64,000 nucleotides of DNA from Xanthomonas sp. AM6 (GCF_025665335.1 NZ_CP106869.1:1762501-1826500); one strand, 5' to 3'; shown: positions 18,163-28,697, counted from the stretch's first letter. Program-made: numbers and translations. The notes: a model not told the origin generated them from the letters alone.

Positions 18163-19418
18163 AGCACCTCCAGCACCGCATCGGCCGCGCGCGCCGAGGC
18201 GTCCTGGCGCAGCAGCCGGTGCAGGCGCTGGTATTCGGGCTGCAGCGCGGCCACCGCCTGCGGGTCGCGCAGCCAGTGCAGCAGCGCGGCGGCGAGTGCG
18301 TCAGGGGTGCAGGCGTCCTGCATCAGCTCAGGCGCCAGGTCGCGGCCGGCGAGGATGTTGGGCAGCGCGTAGCGGTCCACCTTCAGCAAACCCAGCGCCT
18401 TGACCAGGCGGTAGGTCAGCGGCGCGACCTTGTAGCCGACCACCATCGGCCGCTTCACCAGCATGGTCTCCAGCGTCGCGGTGCCGGAGGCCAGCAGCAC
18501 CACGTCGGCAGCGAGCAGGGCGATGCGCGCCTGGCCGTCGAGCAGGTGCGAATACACCACGGGCAGTGCCGAGCGCGACAGCTGTTCGGCGAGCAGGGCC
18601 TTGCACGCGGGATTGGCGGCCGGCACCACCACGTGCGCGCCCGGGACCTGCTGCAGCACCTGCCAGGCGGCGGCGAAGAAGGTGTCGCCGAGCCGGCCGA
18701 TCTCGCCCAGGCGGCTGCCCGGCAACACCGCCAGCACGGTCGCCGCGGCCGGCAGGCCGAGTTCGGCGCGCGCGGCGTCGCGGTCGCCGTGCAGCGCGAT
18801 CGCGTCGGCCATCGGGTGGCCGACGAAGCGCGCATCCACGCCGTGCCTGGCGTAGATCGGCGGCTCCATCGGGAACAGGCACAGCACCCGGTCGGCGCTG
18901 GCGCCGATCTTGGCCGCGCGCTTCTCGCGCCAGGCCCATACCGACGGGCTGACGTAGTGCACGGTGCGGATGCCGCGCTGCTTGAGCCAGCGCTCCACGC
19001 CGAGGTTGAAGTCGGGCGCGTCGATGCCGACGAACACGTCCGGGCGCCAGTCCAGCAGGCGCTGGCGCAGCGCGCGGCGCAGCTTCAGCAGCCGCGGCAG
19101 GTGCCGCAGCACCTCCATCAGGCCCATCACCGCCAGCTCGCTGGCATCGAACCAGGTCTGGCACCCGGCGCCGCGCATCGCATCGCCGCCGATGCCGGCG
19201 AACTCCGCCTGCGGATGGCGCGCACGCAGCGCCTCGATCAACCCGGCGCCAAGCTGGTCGCCGGAGGCTTCGCCGGCGACCAGGGCGATGCGCAGCTTCG
19301 CTGCGCCGGGATTGGGGAGTGGGGATTGGGGAGTGGTCGAGGCAGGAGCGGGGGCGTCGGCGTCCATGGTGCCGCCGTTGCCAATCCCCACTCCCGACTC
19401 CCGAATCCCGGCATTCAT
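18111..19418 (-). CDS. lpxB: Lipid-A-disaccharide synthase
   Basis: LpxB joins UDP-2,3-diacylglucosamine to lipid X, forming the beta-1,6 disaccharide of lipid A. GT-B motifs present are [93 protein letters not shown] and [10 protein letters not shown]. The product is 435 aa against 382 in E. coli. The extra residues are an N-terminal lead of about 40 ([15 protein letters not shown]...) and a C-terminal tail ([17 protein letters not shown]), both derived from translated heptad repeats. The start is set by its 4-bp overlap with lpxA; a start at the later Met (DADAPAP) is possible. Confidence 0.95.
   Translation of the reverse strand: MNAGIRESGVGIGNGGTMDADAPAPASTTPQSPLPNPGAAKLRIALVAGEASGDQLGAGLIEALRARHPQAEFAGIGGDAMRGAGCQTWFDASELAVMGLMEVLRHLPRLLKLRRALRQRLLDWRPDVFVGIDAPDFNLGVERWLKQRGIRTVHYVSPSVWAWREKRAAKIGASADRVLCLFPMEPPIYARHGVDARFVGHPMADAIALHGDRDAARAELGLPAAATVLAVLPGSRLGEIGRLGDTFFAAAWQVLQQVPGAHVVVPAANPACKALLAEQLSRSALPVVYSHLLDGQARIALLAADVVLLASGTATLETMLVKRPMVVGYKVAPLTYRLVKALGLLKVDRYALPNILAGRDLAPELMQDACTPDALAAALLHWLRDPQAVAALQPEYQRLHRLLRQDASARAADAVLEVLGSRDSEAGIRDARAAP
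19308..19411. repeat. GGGATTG-heptad inverted repeat inside lpxB 5' end
   Basis: Heptads at 19308-19336 (GGGATTGGGGAGTGGGGATT) face inverted heptads at 19380-19411 (CAATCCCCACTCCCGACTCC), a potential stem of over 25 bp inside the first 40 codons of lpxB, immediately after the lpxA stop. It would lie in the translation-initiation region of lpxB. Confidence 0.8.
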
Positions 19419-20206
19419 CGCAACAACGGCCGCTCGCTGGCTTCGATGAATTCCAGCATCGCGCGCACGTCCTCGCTGGTTTCGGCCAGCACCGCCAGTT
19501 GCTGCTTGGCCTCGGCCAGCGGCAGGCCGGCCACGTACAGCGCGCGGTAGGCGCGCTTGATCGCGGCCAGGCGCTCGGGATCGAAGCCGCGGCGCTTGAG
19601 GCCTTCGCTGTTGATGCCGCGCGGGCGTCCCAGCGAATTGCCGCCGACCATCGTGAAGGGCGGCACGTCGCCGTTGATCAGCGCGCCCATGCCGAGGAAG
19701 GCGTGATCGCCGATGCGGCAGAACTGGTGCGCGCCGGCGAAGCCGCTGATGATCACGTGGTCGCCGACTTCCACATGCCCGGCCAGGGTGGTGTTGTTGG
19801 AGAACACGCAGTGGTTGCCGACCACGCAGTCGTGGGCGACGTGGGTGTAGGCCAGGAACCAGTTGTCGCTGCCGACGCGGGTGATGCCGCCGCCGTTGCC
19901 GGTGCCGCGGCTGACGGTGACGAACTCGCGGATCACGTTGCGGTCGCCGACCACCAGTTCGGTGCGCTCGCCGGCGAACTTCTTGTCCTGCGGGTCGCCG
20001 CCGAGCGCGACGTGGCCGACCAGGTGGTTGTCGCGGCCGATCCGGGTCGGGCCGACGATGCTGCAATGCGGGCCGATCACGCTGCCCGTGCCGATCTCGA
20101 CCTCGGCGCCGATCAGGGTGAAGGCGCCGACGCGCACGTCCGCGGCCAGCGTCGCCGACGGGTCGATCACCGCGCTGGGATGGATGAGGGGGGCGTTGTC
20201 GCTCAT
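19415..20206 (-). CDS. lpxA: UDP-N-acetylglucosamine O-acyltransferase
   Basis: LpxA is the first enzyme of lipid A synthesis and transfers a 3-hydroxyacyl chain from ACP to UDP-GlcNAc. The 263-aa length equals the family norm. Hexapeptide repeats run from [20 protein letters not shown] through [18 protein letters not shown]. The catalytic His is in ...[15 protein letters not shown], and the C-terminal helical domain has [23 protein letters not shown]. It lies between fabZ (19-bp gap) and lpxB (4-bp overlap) in the usual Raetz-pathway operon. Confidence 0.97.
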   Translation of the reverse strand: MSDNAPLIHPSAVIDPSATLAADVRVGAFTLIGAEVEIGTGSVIGPHCSIVGPTRIGRDNHLVGHVALGGDPQDKKFAGERTELVVGDRNVIREFVTVSRGTGNGGGITRVGSDNWFLAYTHVAHDCVVGNHCVFSNNTTLAGHVEVGDHVIISGFAGAHQFCRIGDHAFLGMGALINGDVPPFTMVGGNSLGRPRGINSEGLKRRGFDPERLAAIKRAYRALYVAGLPLAEAKQQLAVLAETSEDVRAMLEFIEASERPLLR

Positions 20207-20225
20207 TGCAGGTCTCCTGCCCGGA

Positions 20226-20681
20226 TCATTCGCGGGTGCCGGCGCACAGCACCTCGGCGCAGGCGACGACCTTGCCGTCCACCTTGGCTTCGCCGTAGTA
20301 CACGGCCATGTTGCGGATCACGCGCCTGATTTCCACGTGCAGCTCCAGCACGTCGCCGGGCACCACCTGGCTGCTGAAGCGCGCCTTGTCGACCTTGACC
20401 ATGTAGAACAGCTTGGACTGCGCGTCGCGGCCCAGCGCCAGCTGGGTCAGCACGCCGCCGGCCTGCGCCAGCGCCTCGATGATCAGCACGCCGGGCATGA
20501 TCGGCTGGCCCGGGAAGTGGCCCTGGAAGAACGGCTCGTTGATGCTGACGTTCTTGTGCGCGACGATCTTCCTGTTCTCGAAGTCCAGGGAAACCACCTT
20601 GTCCACCAGCAGGAACGGATAGCGGTGCGGGATCAGGGCCTGGATCTGGTTGATGTCCGGCAGGGTCTGGTCGTGGCTCAT
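20226..20681 (-). CDS. fabZ: 3-hydroxyacyl-ACP dehydratase FabZ
   Basis: The 151-aa hotdog-fold enzyme dehydrates 3-hydroxyacyl-ACP during fatty-acid elongation and so competes with LpxA and LpxD for hydroxyacyl-ACP. Motifs are [17 protein letters not shown], the catalytic His in [26 protein letters not shown] with its Glu, and [19 protein letters not shown] 20681 overlaps the lpxD stop (ATGA). An upstream extension to 20759 lies inside lpxD and lacks family sequence. Confidence 0.97.
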   Translation of the reverse strand: MSHDQTLPDINQIQALIPHRYPFLLVDKVVSLDFENRKIVAHKNVSINEPFFQGHFPGQPIMPGVLIIEALAQAGGVLTQLALGRDAQSKLFYMVKVDKARFSSQVVPGDVLELHVEIRRVIRNMAVYYGEAKVDGKVVACAEVLCAGTRE

Positions 20682-21700
20682 TGCTTCTCCTTGCTTACAG
20701 ACAGGATGCGACGGGCCAGGGCATCGAGCTGCTTGAAGCGCGCGGCGTTCTTGCGCCACGTGCGGTTGTCGGTCAACGGGGTGCCGGACGAATATTCGCC
20801 CGGCTCATGGATGGAGTTGCGTACCACCGACTTGCCGGTGATCACCACCTTGTCGCAGATTTCCAGGTGGCCGACCACGCCGACCGCGCCGCCGAGCATG
20901 CAGTAGCGGCCGATCTTGGCGCTGCCGGCGATGCCGGTGCAGCCGGCGATCGCGCTGTGCGCGCCGATGTGCACGTTGTGCGCGACCTGCACCAGGTTGT
21001 CCAGGCGCACGTCTTCCTCGAGCGTGGTGTCCTCCAGCGCGCCGCGGTCGACGCAGGCGTTGGCGCCGATCTCGCAATCGTCGCCGATCACCACGCCGCC
21101 GAGCTGCGGCACCTTGATCCAGTGGCCGGCGTCCATCGCCAGGCCGAAGCCGTCGGCGCCGAGCACCGCGCCCGGGTGGATGTGCACGCGCCGTCCCAGG
21201 CGCACGCGGGTGACCAGGGTGACGCGGGCGATCAGCTCGCAGCCGTCGCCGACCTGGCAATCGTCGCCGATCACGCAGCCCGGGCCGATCACGCAGCCCT
21301 CGCCGATCACGCTGCGCGCGCCGATGCTGACGAAGGCGCCGATGTGCGCGGTCGGCGCGACCTGCGCGCTTGGGTCGATGCTGGCGCTGGCATGGATGCC
21401 GGGCGGACGCGTCGGCGCCACGTCGAACAGCGCGGCGATCTTGGCGAAGGCGACGTAGGGATCGCGCGCGATTAGCGCGGTGCCGGGCGCCGCTTCGGCA
21501 TCGTCGGCGCGCAGCACCACCACCGCGGCGGCGCTGTCGGCCAACTGCGCGCGGTAGCGCGGATTGGCCAGGAAACTGAGCTGGCCGGGGCCGGCATGCG
21601 CCAGCGTGGCGACGCCATGCACGGCAACGCCACCGTCGCCATGCACCTGCAGGCCGAAGCGCTCGGCGATCTCGTGTGCGGTATGGGTAGGAATATTCAC
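20678..21700 (-). CDS. lpxD: UDP-3-O-(3-hydroxymyristoyl)glucosamine N-acyltransferase
   Basis: LpxD adds the second hydroxyacyl chain in lipid A synthesis. The 340-aa protein has the N-terminal uridine-binding domain ([29 protein letters not shown]), a left-handed beta-helix, and the catalytic His in LDNLVQVAHNVHIGAHSAIAG. A C-terminal helix follows. The length matches E. coli (341 aa). It starts the lpxD-fabZ-lpxA-lpxB-rnhB run, all joined by short overlaps; bamA lies upstream, across a structured 365-bp gap. Confidence 0.97.
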   Translation of the reverse strand: MNIPTHTAHEIAERFGLQVHGDGGVAVHGVATLAHAGPGQLSFLANPRYRAQLADSAAAVVVLRADDAEAAPGTALIARDPYVAFAKIAALFDVAPTRPPGIHASASIDPSAQVAPTAHIGAFVSIGARSVIGEGCVIGPGCVIGDDCQVGDGCELIARVTLVTRVRLGRRVHIHPGAVLGADGFGLAMDAGHWIKVPQLGGVVIGDDCEIGANACVDRGALEDTTLEEDVRLDNLVQVAHNVHIGAHSAIAGCTGIAGSAKIGRYCMLGGAVGVVGHLEICDKVVITGKSVVRNSIHEPGEYSSGTPLTDNRTWRKNAARFKQLDALARRILSVSKEKQ

Positions 21701-22065
21701 GTAGGGATTCTACCGCGTGCCATCGGCCGGGTCATGCCGCGCCCGTGCGGCAGGTCGCGTGGGCAAGGGGGCCAATGCGGGCGGCCGCCATGGCGGCGAT
21801 CAGCCAACCCGAGAAAAGCCTGTTTCGGCAGGTCGCAATCAATCGGCGGGAGAAACGTCCACGCATCGATCGGCCGCGACCAGCCAACTGGAGCAAAGCC
21901 GACAGGCGCGGGGATTTGGAAAGAAGGCCGGGCCCGCGATTCGCACCGCGAATCGTGGAGCGTCAGCGCGGAACGCGATGACGCGCTCCAAGCCCCGGGG
22001 CCATGCTCCCGCACAGCGGGAACATGGGGCCGCCAGGGCATAGCCCTGGCGGCGCGTGGCAGCTC
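21701..22065 (-). other. Structured bamA-lpxD intergenic region
   Basis: This 365-bp region has no believable ORF, although many gammaproteobacteria carry skp (ompH) here. It holds strong hairpins: CCGCCAGGGC/GCCCTGGCGG with a 3-nt loop (22030-22052), an imperfect stem around 22000-22030 built on CCATG/CATGG and CCGC/GCGG, and CGATTCGC/GCGAATCG with a 3-nt loop (21937-21955). The first is just past bamA and may serve as terminator or 3' stabiliser; no U-tract follows. A promoter for lpxD is not obvious. Confidence 0.55.
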
Positions 22066-24432
22066 TTAGAACTGCCCGCCGAAGGTGAACTGCAGGCGCT
22101 CGATCTCGTCGTTGTCTTCCTTCTTCAACGGGAACGCATAGCTGATCGAGATCGGGCCGACCGGCGCCCGCCACAGCAGCGCCACGCCGGTGGAGGCGCG
22201 CAGTTCGTTGGTCTTGTAGTTGTCCACGCCGTTGAACACGTTGCCGACGTCGACGAACGCGGAGACGCGCGCCGACGGGCTGTCGAACAGCTTGGGGAAG
22301 TACAGTTCCGCCGAGCCGACGGTCTTGAACGAACCGCCCAGCGGCTGCCCGCGGCTGTACGAGGCGGTGGCTTCCGAACGCGGGCCGAGGGTGTTGTCCT
22401 CGAAGCCGCGCACCGAGTTGGTGCCGCCGGCGTAGAAGTTCTCGTAGAACGGCAGGCCCGAGGCGGTAACCGTGCGGGTGGTGCCGTCGGCATTGGTGAT
22501 GGTGCGCGAGACGTCGCTGCCGTAGCTGTCGCCGTAGCCGAACTCGGCGCGGGTGTTGAGCACGATCGACGGGATGATCGGCCAGTACTTGGAGATCTGG
22601 TAGTTCAGCTTCCAGTACTCGACGGTGGAGCCGGGCAGGGTGGCTTCCAGGCCGACGCGCTGGTACATGCCGCGGGTCGGCATGAAGTAGTCGTTGCGGG
22701 TGTCGCGCGCCCAGCCCAGTTCGCTGCGCCAGGCATGGAAGGTGCGCTGCCCCATCGCGTCGATGTAGTCGATGATCGCGCGCGGCGTGTAGCTGGGGTA
22801 GGTGGTGATCTGGTTGCTGTCGATGCCGAACATCAGCGAGACGGTGTCGTTCTCGGTGATCGGCACGCCGAAGATTATCTGCGCTGCGCCGTTCTTGCTG
22901 TTGTACTGGGCGGTGCCGAAGTCGGAGTAGTCCAACTTGCGGTAGGAGATGTTGTAGCCCAGCGACACGCCGTCGTCGGTGAAGAACGGATTGGTGTAGG
23001 AGAACGCGTAGCGCTCCTGGTAGCTGCTGCGCGAGGCGTCCACCGAGACGCGGTTGCCGCCGCCGAGGAAGTTGTTCTGCGACAACTGGATCGAGGTGGT
23101 CACGCCGTAGGTCTGCGAATAGCCCAGGCCGAAGGTGAAGCTGCCGGAGGTGGTTTCCTTGACGCTGTAGACCACGTCGACCTTGTCGTTGCTGCCCGGC
23201 ACCGGCGGCGTTTCCACGTCCACCGACTCGAAGTAGCCCAGCCGCTGCAGGCGGATCTTGGAGCGGTCGATCGCCGCCTGCGAGTACCAGCTGTTCTCGA
23301 ACTGGCGCATCTCGCGGCGCAGCACTTCGTCGGAGGTGCGGGTGTTGCCCTTGAACACGATGCGGCGCACCGCCACGCGCGGGCCCGGCACCACCTGCAG
23401 GTTGATCGCGACGGTGCGCTTCTCGCGGTCGGTGGTGGGGATCGGGTTGACCTTGGCGAAGGCGTAGCCGATGTTGCTGAGGGTGTTGGTGATCGCGTCG
23501 GAGCTGAATTCCAGCAGCGCGCGCGAGAAGGTGTCGCCCGGCTTGGGAATCACCAGCTTCTCGACCTCTTCCTGCGGCAGCACGGTGTCGCCGGTGACCT
23601 TGATGTCGGAGATCTTGTACTGCTCGCCTTCGGTGATGCCGGCGGTCAGGTACATGTTGCGCTTGTCCGGGCTGATCGACACCTGGGTGGAATCGACGCT
23701 GAAATCGACGTAGCCGCGGTCCAGGTACCAGGAGTTGAGCTTCTCCAGGTCGCCGGACAGCTTTTCCTTGGAATACTGGTCGTCGCGGCGGTACCACGAC
23801 AGCCAGTTGTGCTCGCGCGACTCCCAGCTCTCCAGGATGTCCTCGGTGGCGAACTTCTCGGTGCCGACGATGTTGACGTGCTGGATCTTGGCGGCCTTGC
23901 CTTCCTTGATCGCGATCGCCACGTCGACCCGGTTGCGGTCCAGCGGGCTCACCGTCGGGGTGATCTCGACGTTGTACTTGCCGCGATTGTTGTACTGGCG
24001 GGTCAGCTCCTGGGTCACCCGGTCCAGGCTCAGCCGGTCGAAGGTGCCGCCCTCGGTCAGGCCGATGTCCGACAGGCCCTTGAGCAGCTCTTCGCTCTTG
24101 ATGTCCTTGTTGCCGGTGACGGTCAGCTTGTTGATCGCCGGGCGTTCCTTGACCGTGACCACCAGAATGTTGCCCTGGCGGTCGACCTGCACGTCCTCGA
24201 AGAACCCGGTGCGGTACAGCGCGCGGATCGCCTCGCCGACCTTGGCGTCGTCGACCGTGTCGCCGCGTTCCACCGGCAAGTAGGTGAACACGGTACCGGA
24301 GGAGATGCGTTGCAGCCCGTCGACGCGGATGTCGCTGGCGGTGAAGGGCTCCGTCGCCTGGGCCAGGGCCGGCAGGCTGAGGCTGGCGGCGAGGGCGAGG
24401 GCTAGCAGGCGGCGAGAGGGAAATCGCGTCAT
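22066..24432 (-). CDS. bamA: Outer membrane protein assembly factor BamA
   Basis: BamA is the essential insertase of the BAM complex. The 788-aa product has a signal peptide (RRLLALALAASLSLPALAQA), five POTRA domains starting at FTASDIRVDGLQRISSGTVF, and a 16-strand beta-barrel ending in the terminal aromatic QFTFGGQF. Barrel features include the VRGFEDNTLGPR loop, the conserved VRGF motif of Omp85. The frame opens upstream to 24522, but the signal peptide fixes ATG 24432. It is directly downstream of rseP, as is usual. Confidence 0.96.
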   Translation of the reverse strand: MTRFPSRRLLALALAASLSLPALAQATEPFTASDIRVDGLQRISSGTVFTYLPVERGDTVDDAKVGEAIRALYRTGFFEDVQVDRQGNILVVTVKERPAINKLTVTGNKDIKSEELLKGLSDIGLTEGGTFDRLSLDRVTQELTRQYNNRGKYNVEITPTVSPLDRNRVDVAIAIKEGKAAKIQHVNIVGTEKFATEDILESWESREHNWLSWYRRDDQYSKEKLSGDLEKLNSWYLDRGYVDFSVDSTQVSISPDKRNMYLTAGITEGEQYKISDIKVTGDTVLPQEEVEKLVIPKPGDTFSRALLEFSSDAITNTLSNIGYAFAKVNPIPTTDREKRTVAINLQVVPGPRVAVRRIVFKGNTRTSDEVLRREMRQFENSWYSQAAIDRSKIRLQRLGYFESVDVETPPVPGSNDKVDVVYSVKETTSGSFTFGLGYSQTYGVTTSIQLSQNNFLGGGNRVSVDASRSSYQERYAFSYTNPFFTDDGVSLGYNISYRKLDYSDFGTAQYNSKNGAAQIIFGVPITENDTVSLMFGIDSNQITTYPSYTPRAIIDYIDAMGQRTFHAWRSELGWARDTRNDYFMPTRGMYQRVGLEATLPGSTVEYWKLNYQISKYWPIIPSIVLNTRAEFGYGDSYGSDVSRTITNADGTTRTVTASGLPFYENFYAGGTNSVRGFEDNTLGPRSEATASYSRGQPLGGSFKTVGSAELYFPKLFDSPSARVSAFVDVGNVFNGVDNYKTNELRASTGVALLWRAPVGPISISYAFPLKKEDNDEIERLQFTFGGQF

Positions 24433-24518
24433 GTCACGTCCGGTAGAGGTCGATATCGTTGTTGCATGGGCGCCGGCGCAAGACGACGACAGCGTGGTCG
24501 GGTGGAGCAGCGGCGGGT

Positions 24519-25883
24519 TCATCGCAGGACCTGGCCGAAGATGTCGTTGTAGAACGCCAACCCCATCAGCCCGGCCAGCAGCGTCAAACCGACGAACTGC
24601 CCCGCCGCCATGGCACGCTCGCTCAGCGGGCTGCCCTTGACCAACTCGATAAGGTAATACAGCAAGTGCCCGCCGTCCAAGATCGGAATCGGCAGCAGGT
24701 TCATGATCGCCAGGCTCAGCGACAGCAGCGCCAGGAAATACAGGAACCAGTCCGGGCCCTGCTTGGCCGACACGTTGGCGACCTTGGCGATGGTGATCGG
24801 CCCGGACACGTTCTTGAGCGAGGCCTGGCCGGTCAGCATGCGCTGGATGATGCCCAGCGTATCGCCGGCCAGCTTGCCGGTCTCGCGGAACGCGGCCGGG
24901 ATCGCCGCCAGCGGGCCGTACTGCAGCTTGGCGTCGAACGCCGGCGCCGGACGGTCCTGCTGGCCAACCTTCACGCCCAGCGACAGGCCTTTCAGCTGCG
25001 GGTTCTTGCTGGGGGTGAGGCGCACGTCCAGCGCCAGCCGCTCGCCGTTGCGCTCGACCTCGACCAGGCCGCTGCCGCCGTTCCTGGCCAGGGCCTGGAC
25101 CTGCGGCGCGACCTGGTCGGCGCTGACGATCGAGGCGCCGTCCACCGCCAGGATGCGGTCGCCGGGGCGCAGCACGCCGTCGGCCGCCGAGCCCGGGGTC
25201 ACCTCGGCGACGAGCGCCGGCTGCAGAGTGAATTGCCAGGCCAGGCCGGCCAGGCGCGGCACCTGCTGCTCGTCGAAGCCGGCGGGCAGCTGCGACAGGC
25301 GCAGGGTATGCACGCGGCTGGCGCCGTCACGGGTGTCCTCGGTCTGGATGCGCACGTCGGCGCGGTCCATCGCCGCCACGGTCAGCTGCATGCTGGCATC
25401 GCTCCAGCTGCTGACCGCACGCGTGCCGATGCGCACGATGCGCTCGCCCGGCTGCAGCCCGGCCTGCAGCGCCAGGCCCTCGGCGCGGCCGACCACCGCC
25501 GCGTAGTCCTGCTTGCCGATCACGAACATCGCCCACAGCAGCGCCACGCACAGCACCAGGTTGGCGATCGGGCCGGCGGCGACGATGGCGATGCGCTGCC
25601 ACACGCTCTTGTTGTTGAAGGCCTGGGCGCGTTCGGCCGGGGCCACTTCGCCCTCGCGCTCGTCGAGCATCTTCACGTAGCCGCCCAGCGGGATCGCGGC
25701 GATCGCGAACTCGGTGCCGTGGCGGTCGTAGCGCGACCACAGCGGCTTGCCGAAGCCGACCGAGAAGCGCAGCACCTTGACCCCGCAGCGGCGGGCGACC
25801 CAGAAATGGCCGAATTCGTGGAAGGTCACCAGTACGCCCAGGCTGACCAGCATCCACCAGACGGACCCGATGAAGTCACCCAT
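24519..25883 (-). CDS. rseP: RIP metalloprotease RseP
   Basis: RseP is the inner-membrane site-2 protease that cleaves RseA to release sigma-E. The zinc motif HEFGH is at residues 22-26, exactly as in E. coli. The MRE-loop region has GGYVKML, two PDZ-like domains occupy about residues 115-310 (for example LQPGERIVRIGTRAVSSW, VLRPGDRILAVDGASIV), and the second active-site motif is LLPIPILDGGHL. Length is 454 aa. It lies between dxr and bamA in the envelope-biogenesis block. Confidence 0.96.
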   Translation of the reverse strand: MGDFIGSVWWMLVSLGVLVTFHEFGHFWVARRCGVKVLRFSVGFGKPLWSRYDRHGTEFAIAAIPLGGYVKMLDEREGEVAPAERAQAFNNKSVWQRIAIVAAGPIANLVLCVALLWAMFVIGKQDYAAVVGRAEGLALQAGLQPGERIVRIGTRAVSSWSDASMQLTVAAMDRADVRIQTEDTRDGASRVHTLRLSQLPAGFDEQQVPRLAGLAWQFTLQPALVAEVTPGSAADGVLRPGDRILAVDGASIVSADQVAPQVQALARNGGSGLVEVERNGERLALDVRLTPSKNPQLKGLSLGVKVGQQDRPAPAFDAKLQYGPLAAIPAAFRETGKLAGDTLGIIQRMLTGQASLKNVSGPITIAKVANVSAKQGPDWFLYFLALLSLSLAIMNLLPIPILDGGHLLYYLIELVKGSPLSERAMAAGQFVGLTLLAGLMGLAFYNDIFGQVLR

Positions 25884-25909
25884 GCGCGTGGCTCATAGGG
25901 GCGTGCGTG

Positions 25910-27097
25910 TCAGACATGGGCAGGCTGGCGGGCAATGGCGAGTTCGGTGATCTTGCGCGATTGCGCGTCCGCCGCCAGCAGCGCGTCCAGGGAGTCGGCC
26001 GCGCCCGCGGGCAGCACGGTCAGGGCGTTCTCGACCAGCGCAGGAATCGATAGGAAACCGATACGGCCCTGAAGAAAGGCTGAAACGGCCACTTCGTTGG
26101 CCGCGTTCAGGATCGCCGGGGCGCTGCCGCCGGCCTGCATCGCGCGCCAGGCCAGGCCCAGGCACGGGAACGCCTCCAGGTCCGCCGGCTCGAACTCCAG
26201 GCGGCCGTGGGCCAGCAGGTCCAGCCCGGCGACCCCGGACTCGATCCGCTGCGGCCAGCCCAGGCCCACCGCCAGGGTGGTGCGCATGTCCGGCAAACCC
26301 ATCTGCGCCAAGGTGGAACCGTCGATGAACTCCACCAGCGAGTGCACCAGGCTCTGCGGGTGCACCAGCACCTCGATGCGCGACGGCGGCAGCGCGAACA
26401 GGTGGTGCGCCTCGATCACTTCCAGGCCCTTGTTCATCAGCGTGGCCGAGTCGACCGAGATCTTCGGGCCCATCGACCACTTCGGGTGCGCCACCGCCTG
26501 CGCCGGGGTCACCGCCTGCAGGCGCGTGCGGTCCCAGCCGCGGAACGGGCCGCCGGAGGCGGTCAGCAGCACCCGCCGCACCTCGGCACCGGCCTGGCGC
26601 GAGCGCAGGCACTGGAAGATCGCGCTGTGCTCGCTGTCGATCGGGATGATCTCGGCGCCGGCCGCGGCCGCCGCCGCGGTGACCAGCTCGCCGGCCAGCA
26701 CCAGCGATTCCTTGTTGGCCAGCAGCAGGCGCTTGCCGGCGCGGGCCGCGGCCAGGGTCGAGCCCAGGCCGGCGGCGCCGACGATCGCGGCGACCACGCT
26801 GTCGCAGGCGTCGCTGGCCACCAGCTGCTCCAGCGCGGCGGGGCCGGCATGGGCTTCGGTGCGCAGCCCGGCATCGCGCAGGCCGTCGCGCAGCGCCGCG
26901 TACAGGGCCGGGTCGGCGATCACCGCGTGCGCGGGCCGGTGCGCGGCGCACAGCGCCAGCAGGCCGGCGACGTTGCCGCCGGCGGCCAGCACGCTGGCGC
27001 GCAGCCGCTGCGGATGGCGCGCGATCACGTCCAGCGCGGAGGCGCCGATCGAGCCGGTGGCGCCGAGCACGGCGATGGAGCGGACGGCGTCGGCCAT
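25910..27097 (-). CDS. dxr: 1-deoxy-D-xylulose-5-phosphate reductoisomerase
   Basis: Dxr catalyses the first committed step of the MEP isoprenoid pathway. The 395-aa protein has the NADPH motif [29 protein letters not shown], the metal/substrate site [24 protein letters not shown], and [20 protein letters not shown]. All catalytic residues look intact. ATG 27097 lies 2 bp after the cdsA stop. The frame extends upstream through cdsA without family similarity and is not used. Confidence 0.97.
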   Translation of the reverse strand: MADAVRSIAVLGATGSIGASALDVIARHPQRLRASVLAAGGNVAGLLALCAAHRPAHAVIADPALYAALRDGLRDAGLRTEAHAGPAALEQLVASDACDSVVAAIVGAAGLGSTLAAARAGKRLLLANKESLVLAGELVTAAAAAAGAEIIPIDSEHSAIFQCLRSRQAGAEVRRVLLTASGGPFRGWDRTRLQAVTPAQAVAHPKWSMGPKISVDSATLMNKGLEVIEAHHLFALPPSRIEVLVHPQSLVHSLVEFIDGSTLAQMGLPDMRTTLAVGLGWPQRIESGVAGLDLLAHGRLEFEPADLEAFPCLGLAWRAMQAGGSAPAILNAANEVAVSAFLQGRIGFLSIPALVENALTVLPAGAADSLDALLAADAQSRKITELAIARQPAHV

Positions 27098-27099
27098 GT

Positions 27100-27924
27100 T
27101 CAGAATCCGAAGATTTCCTTGCCCAGCGCGAAGATCGGCAGCGCCGCCAGCACGCCGTCGACCCGGTCCAGCACGCCGCCGTGGCCGGGAATCACGTTGC
27201 CCGAGTCCTTGGCGCCGACGTGGCGCTTGAGCAGGCTCTCGAACAGGTCGCCGACCACCGAGGCCAGCACGCTGACCGCGGCCACGATCAGCAGGCCGGG
27301 CAACTGCGGCACGGTGACCCCGGCCAGCCAGCCGAAGCCGGCGGCGCAGGCCAGCCCGGCCAGCAGCCCGCCGATCAGGCCCTCGACGGTCTTGTTGGGG
27401 CTGATCCGCGGCGCCAGCTTGTGCTTGCCGAACTGGCGCCCGGCGAAATAGGCGCCGGAATCGGCGGCCCACACGGTGACCAGCGCGGTCAGCAGCCAGC
27501 GGTGCCCGTTCGGCTCGCTGGCGTGGATCAGGCCCAGCGCCGACCAGGCCGGAACGATCGCCAGGGTGCCGGCGGCGAGCTTGAACACCCGCGCATAGGT
27601 GGCGTGGTCGGAGCCGAACTGGAAGAAGCGCAGCCACAGCAGCGCCACGCACCACCAGCCCACGCCGACCAGGGTGGTCAGCTGGAACAGCACCAGCGAG
27701 CCGGCCGAGGCCCACACCAGCAGCACCATCAGCAGCAGGTTCAGCACCAGCAGGATGGTGCGCGGCAGGGTGTCGTCGACCTCGGCCAGCTTCAGCCACT
27801 CCCATAGGCCGACCAGGAAGATCAGCGCGGCCAGCGCCGCCAGCCACTGGGTCGGCAGCAGCAGGATGGCGCAAATGGCCAGCGGGGCCATGATCAGCGC
27901 GGCGATGACGCGGGTACGGGTCAT
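27100..27924 (-). CDS. cdsA: Phosphatidate cytidylyltransferase
   Basis: CdsA makes CDP-diacylglycerol from phosphatidate and CTP. The 274-aa integral membrane protein has about seven to eight helices. The C-terminal family signature is complete ([20 protein letters not shown] then GVLDRVDG), with the metal-binding Asp residues. Start ATG 27924 overlaps the uppS stop by 4 bp. Confidence 0.96.
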   Translation of the reverse strand: MTRTRVIAALIMAPLAICAILLLPTQWLAALAALIFLVGLWEWLKLAEVDDTLPRTILLVLNLLLMVLLVWASAGSLVLFQLTTLVGVGWWCVALLWLRFFQFGSDHATYARVFKLAAGTLAIVPAWSALGLIHASEPNGHRWLLTALVTVWAADSGAYFAGRQFGKHKLAPRISPNKTVEGLIGGLLAGLACAAGFGWLAGVTVPQLPGLLIVAAVSVLASVVGDLFESLLKRHVGAKDSGNVIPGHGGVLDRVDGVLAALPIFALGKEIFGF

Positions 27925-28679
27925 GCGGATGTGGTCTCCGTCGCCGTGGCGACTTGCGCGCTGGTCAGGCCGAAACGCCGCTCGCGGCTGGCGTAGTCGT
28001 CCAGGGCTTGTTGCAGCACCTCGGCGCCGAACTCGGGCCACAGGGTCTCGGTGAACCAGAGTTCGGTGTAGGCCAGCTGCCACAGCAGGAAATTGCTGAT
28101 GCGCACGTCGCCGCCGGTACGGATGAACAGGTCCGGCGGCGGCAGGTCGGCCAGCGCCATGTGCGCCGACAGCAGGGCCTCGTCGATCTGTTCGGGGCGC
28201 AGGCGCCCGGCCGCGACTTCCTCGGCCAGCGCGCGCGCGGCCTGGGCGATGTCCTGGCGGCCGCCGTAGCTGGCCGCGATCGACAGGTGCAGGGCCTGGT
28301 TGTCGCGGGTGCGGGCCTCGGCCTGGGCCATGCGCTCGCGCAGCGACGGGGCGAAGCGCGAGCGGTCGCCGATGAAGCGCACGCGCACGCCGCGCCGCTG
28401 CAGTTCCTCGACCTCGCGGTCCAGCGCGTGCAGGAACAGCTTCATCAGCGCGTCCACTTCCTCCTGCGGGCGGCCCCAGTTCTCGCTGGAGAACGCGAAC
28501 AGGGTCAGCGCGGGGATGCCGCGTTCCAGGCAGAAGTCGATGGTGCGGTTGACCGCGCGCGCGCCGGCGCGATGGCCGATCACGCGCGGCCGGCGGCGGC
28601 GCTGCGCCCAGCGGCCGTTGCCATCCATGATGATGGCGATGTGGCGGGGCAGGGACATGGAAGAGGGGTCCGAAGGCAT
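27921..28679 (-). CDS. uppS: Undecaprenyl diphosphate synthase
   Basis: This Z-type prenyltransferase makes the C55 carrier lipid for peptidoglycan and O-antigen. Key motifs are [15 protein letters not shown] with the catalytic Asp, [32 protein letters not shown] and [20 protein letters not shown] with LWPEF after it. Length is 252 aa (E. coli 253). Two starts are possible (28679 or the Met at 28658); neither has a good ribosome-binding site, and I kept the longer one. Confidence 0.95.
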   Translation of the reverse strand: MPSDPSSMSLPRHIAIIMDGNGRWAQRRRRPRVIGHRAGARAVNRTIDFCLERGIPALTLFAFSSENWGRPQEEVDALMKLFLHALDREVEELQRRGVRVRFIGDRSRFAPSLRERMAQAEARTRDNQALHLSIAASYGGRQDIAQAARALAEEVAAGRLRPEQIDEALLSAHMALADLPPPDLFIRTGGDVRISNFLLWQLAYTELWFTETLWPEFGAEVLQQALDDYASRERRFGLTSAQVATATETTSA

Positions 28680-28697
28680 GGCCGAAAAGGCGCAGGC

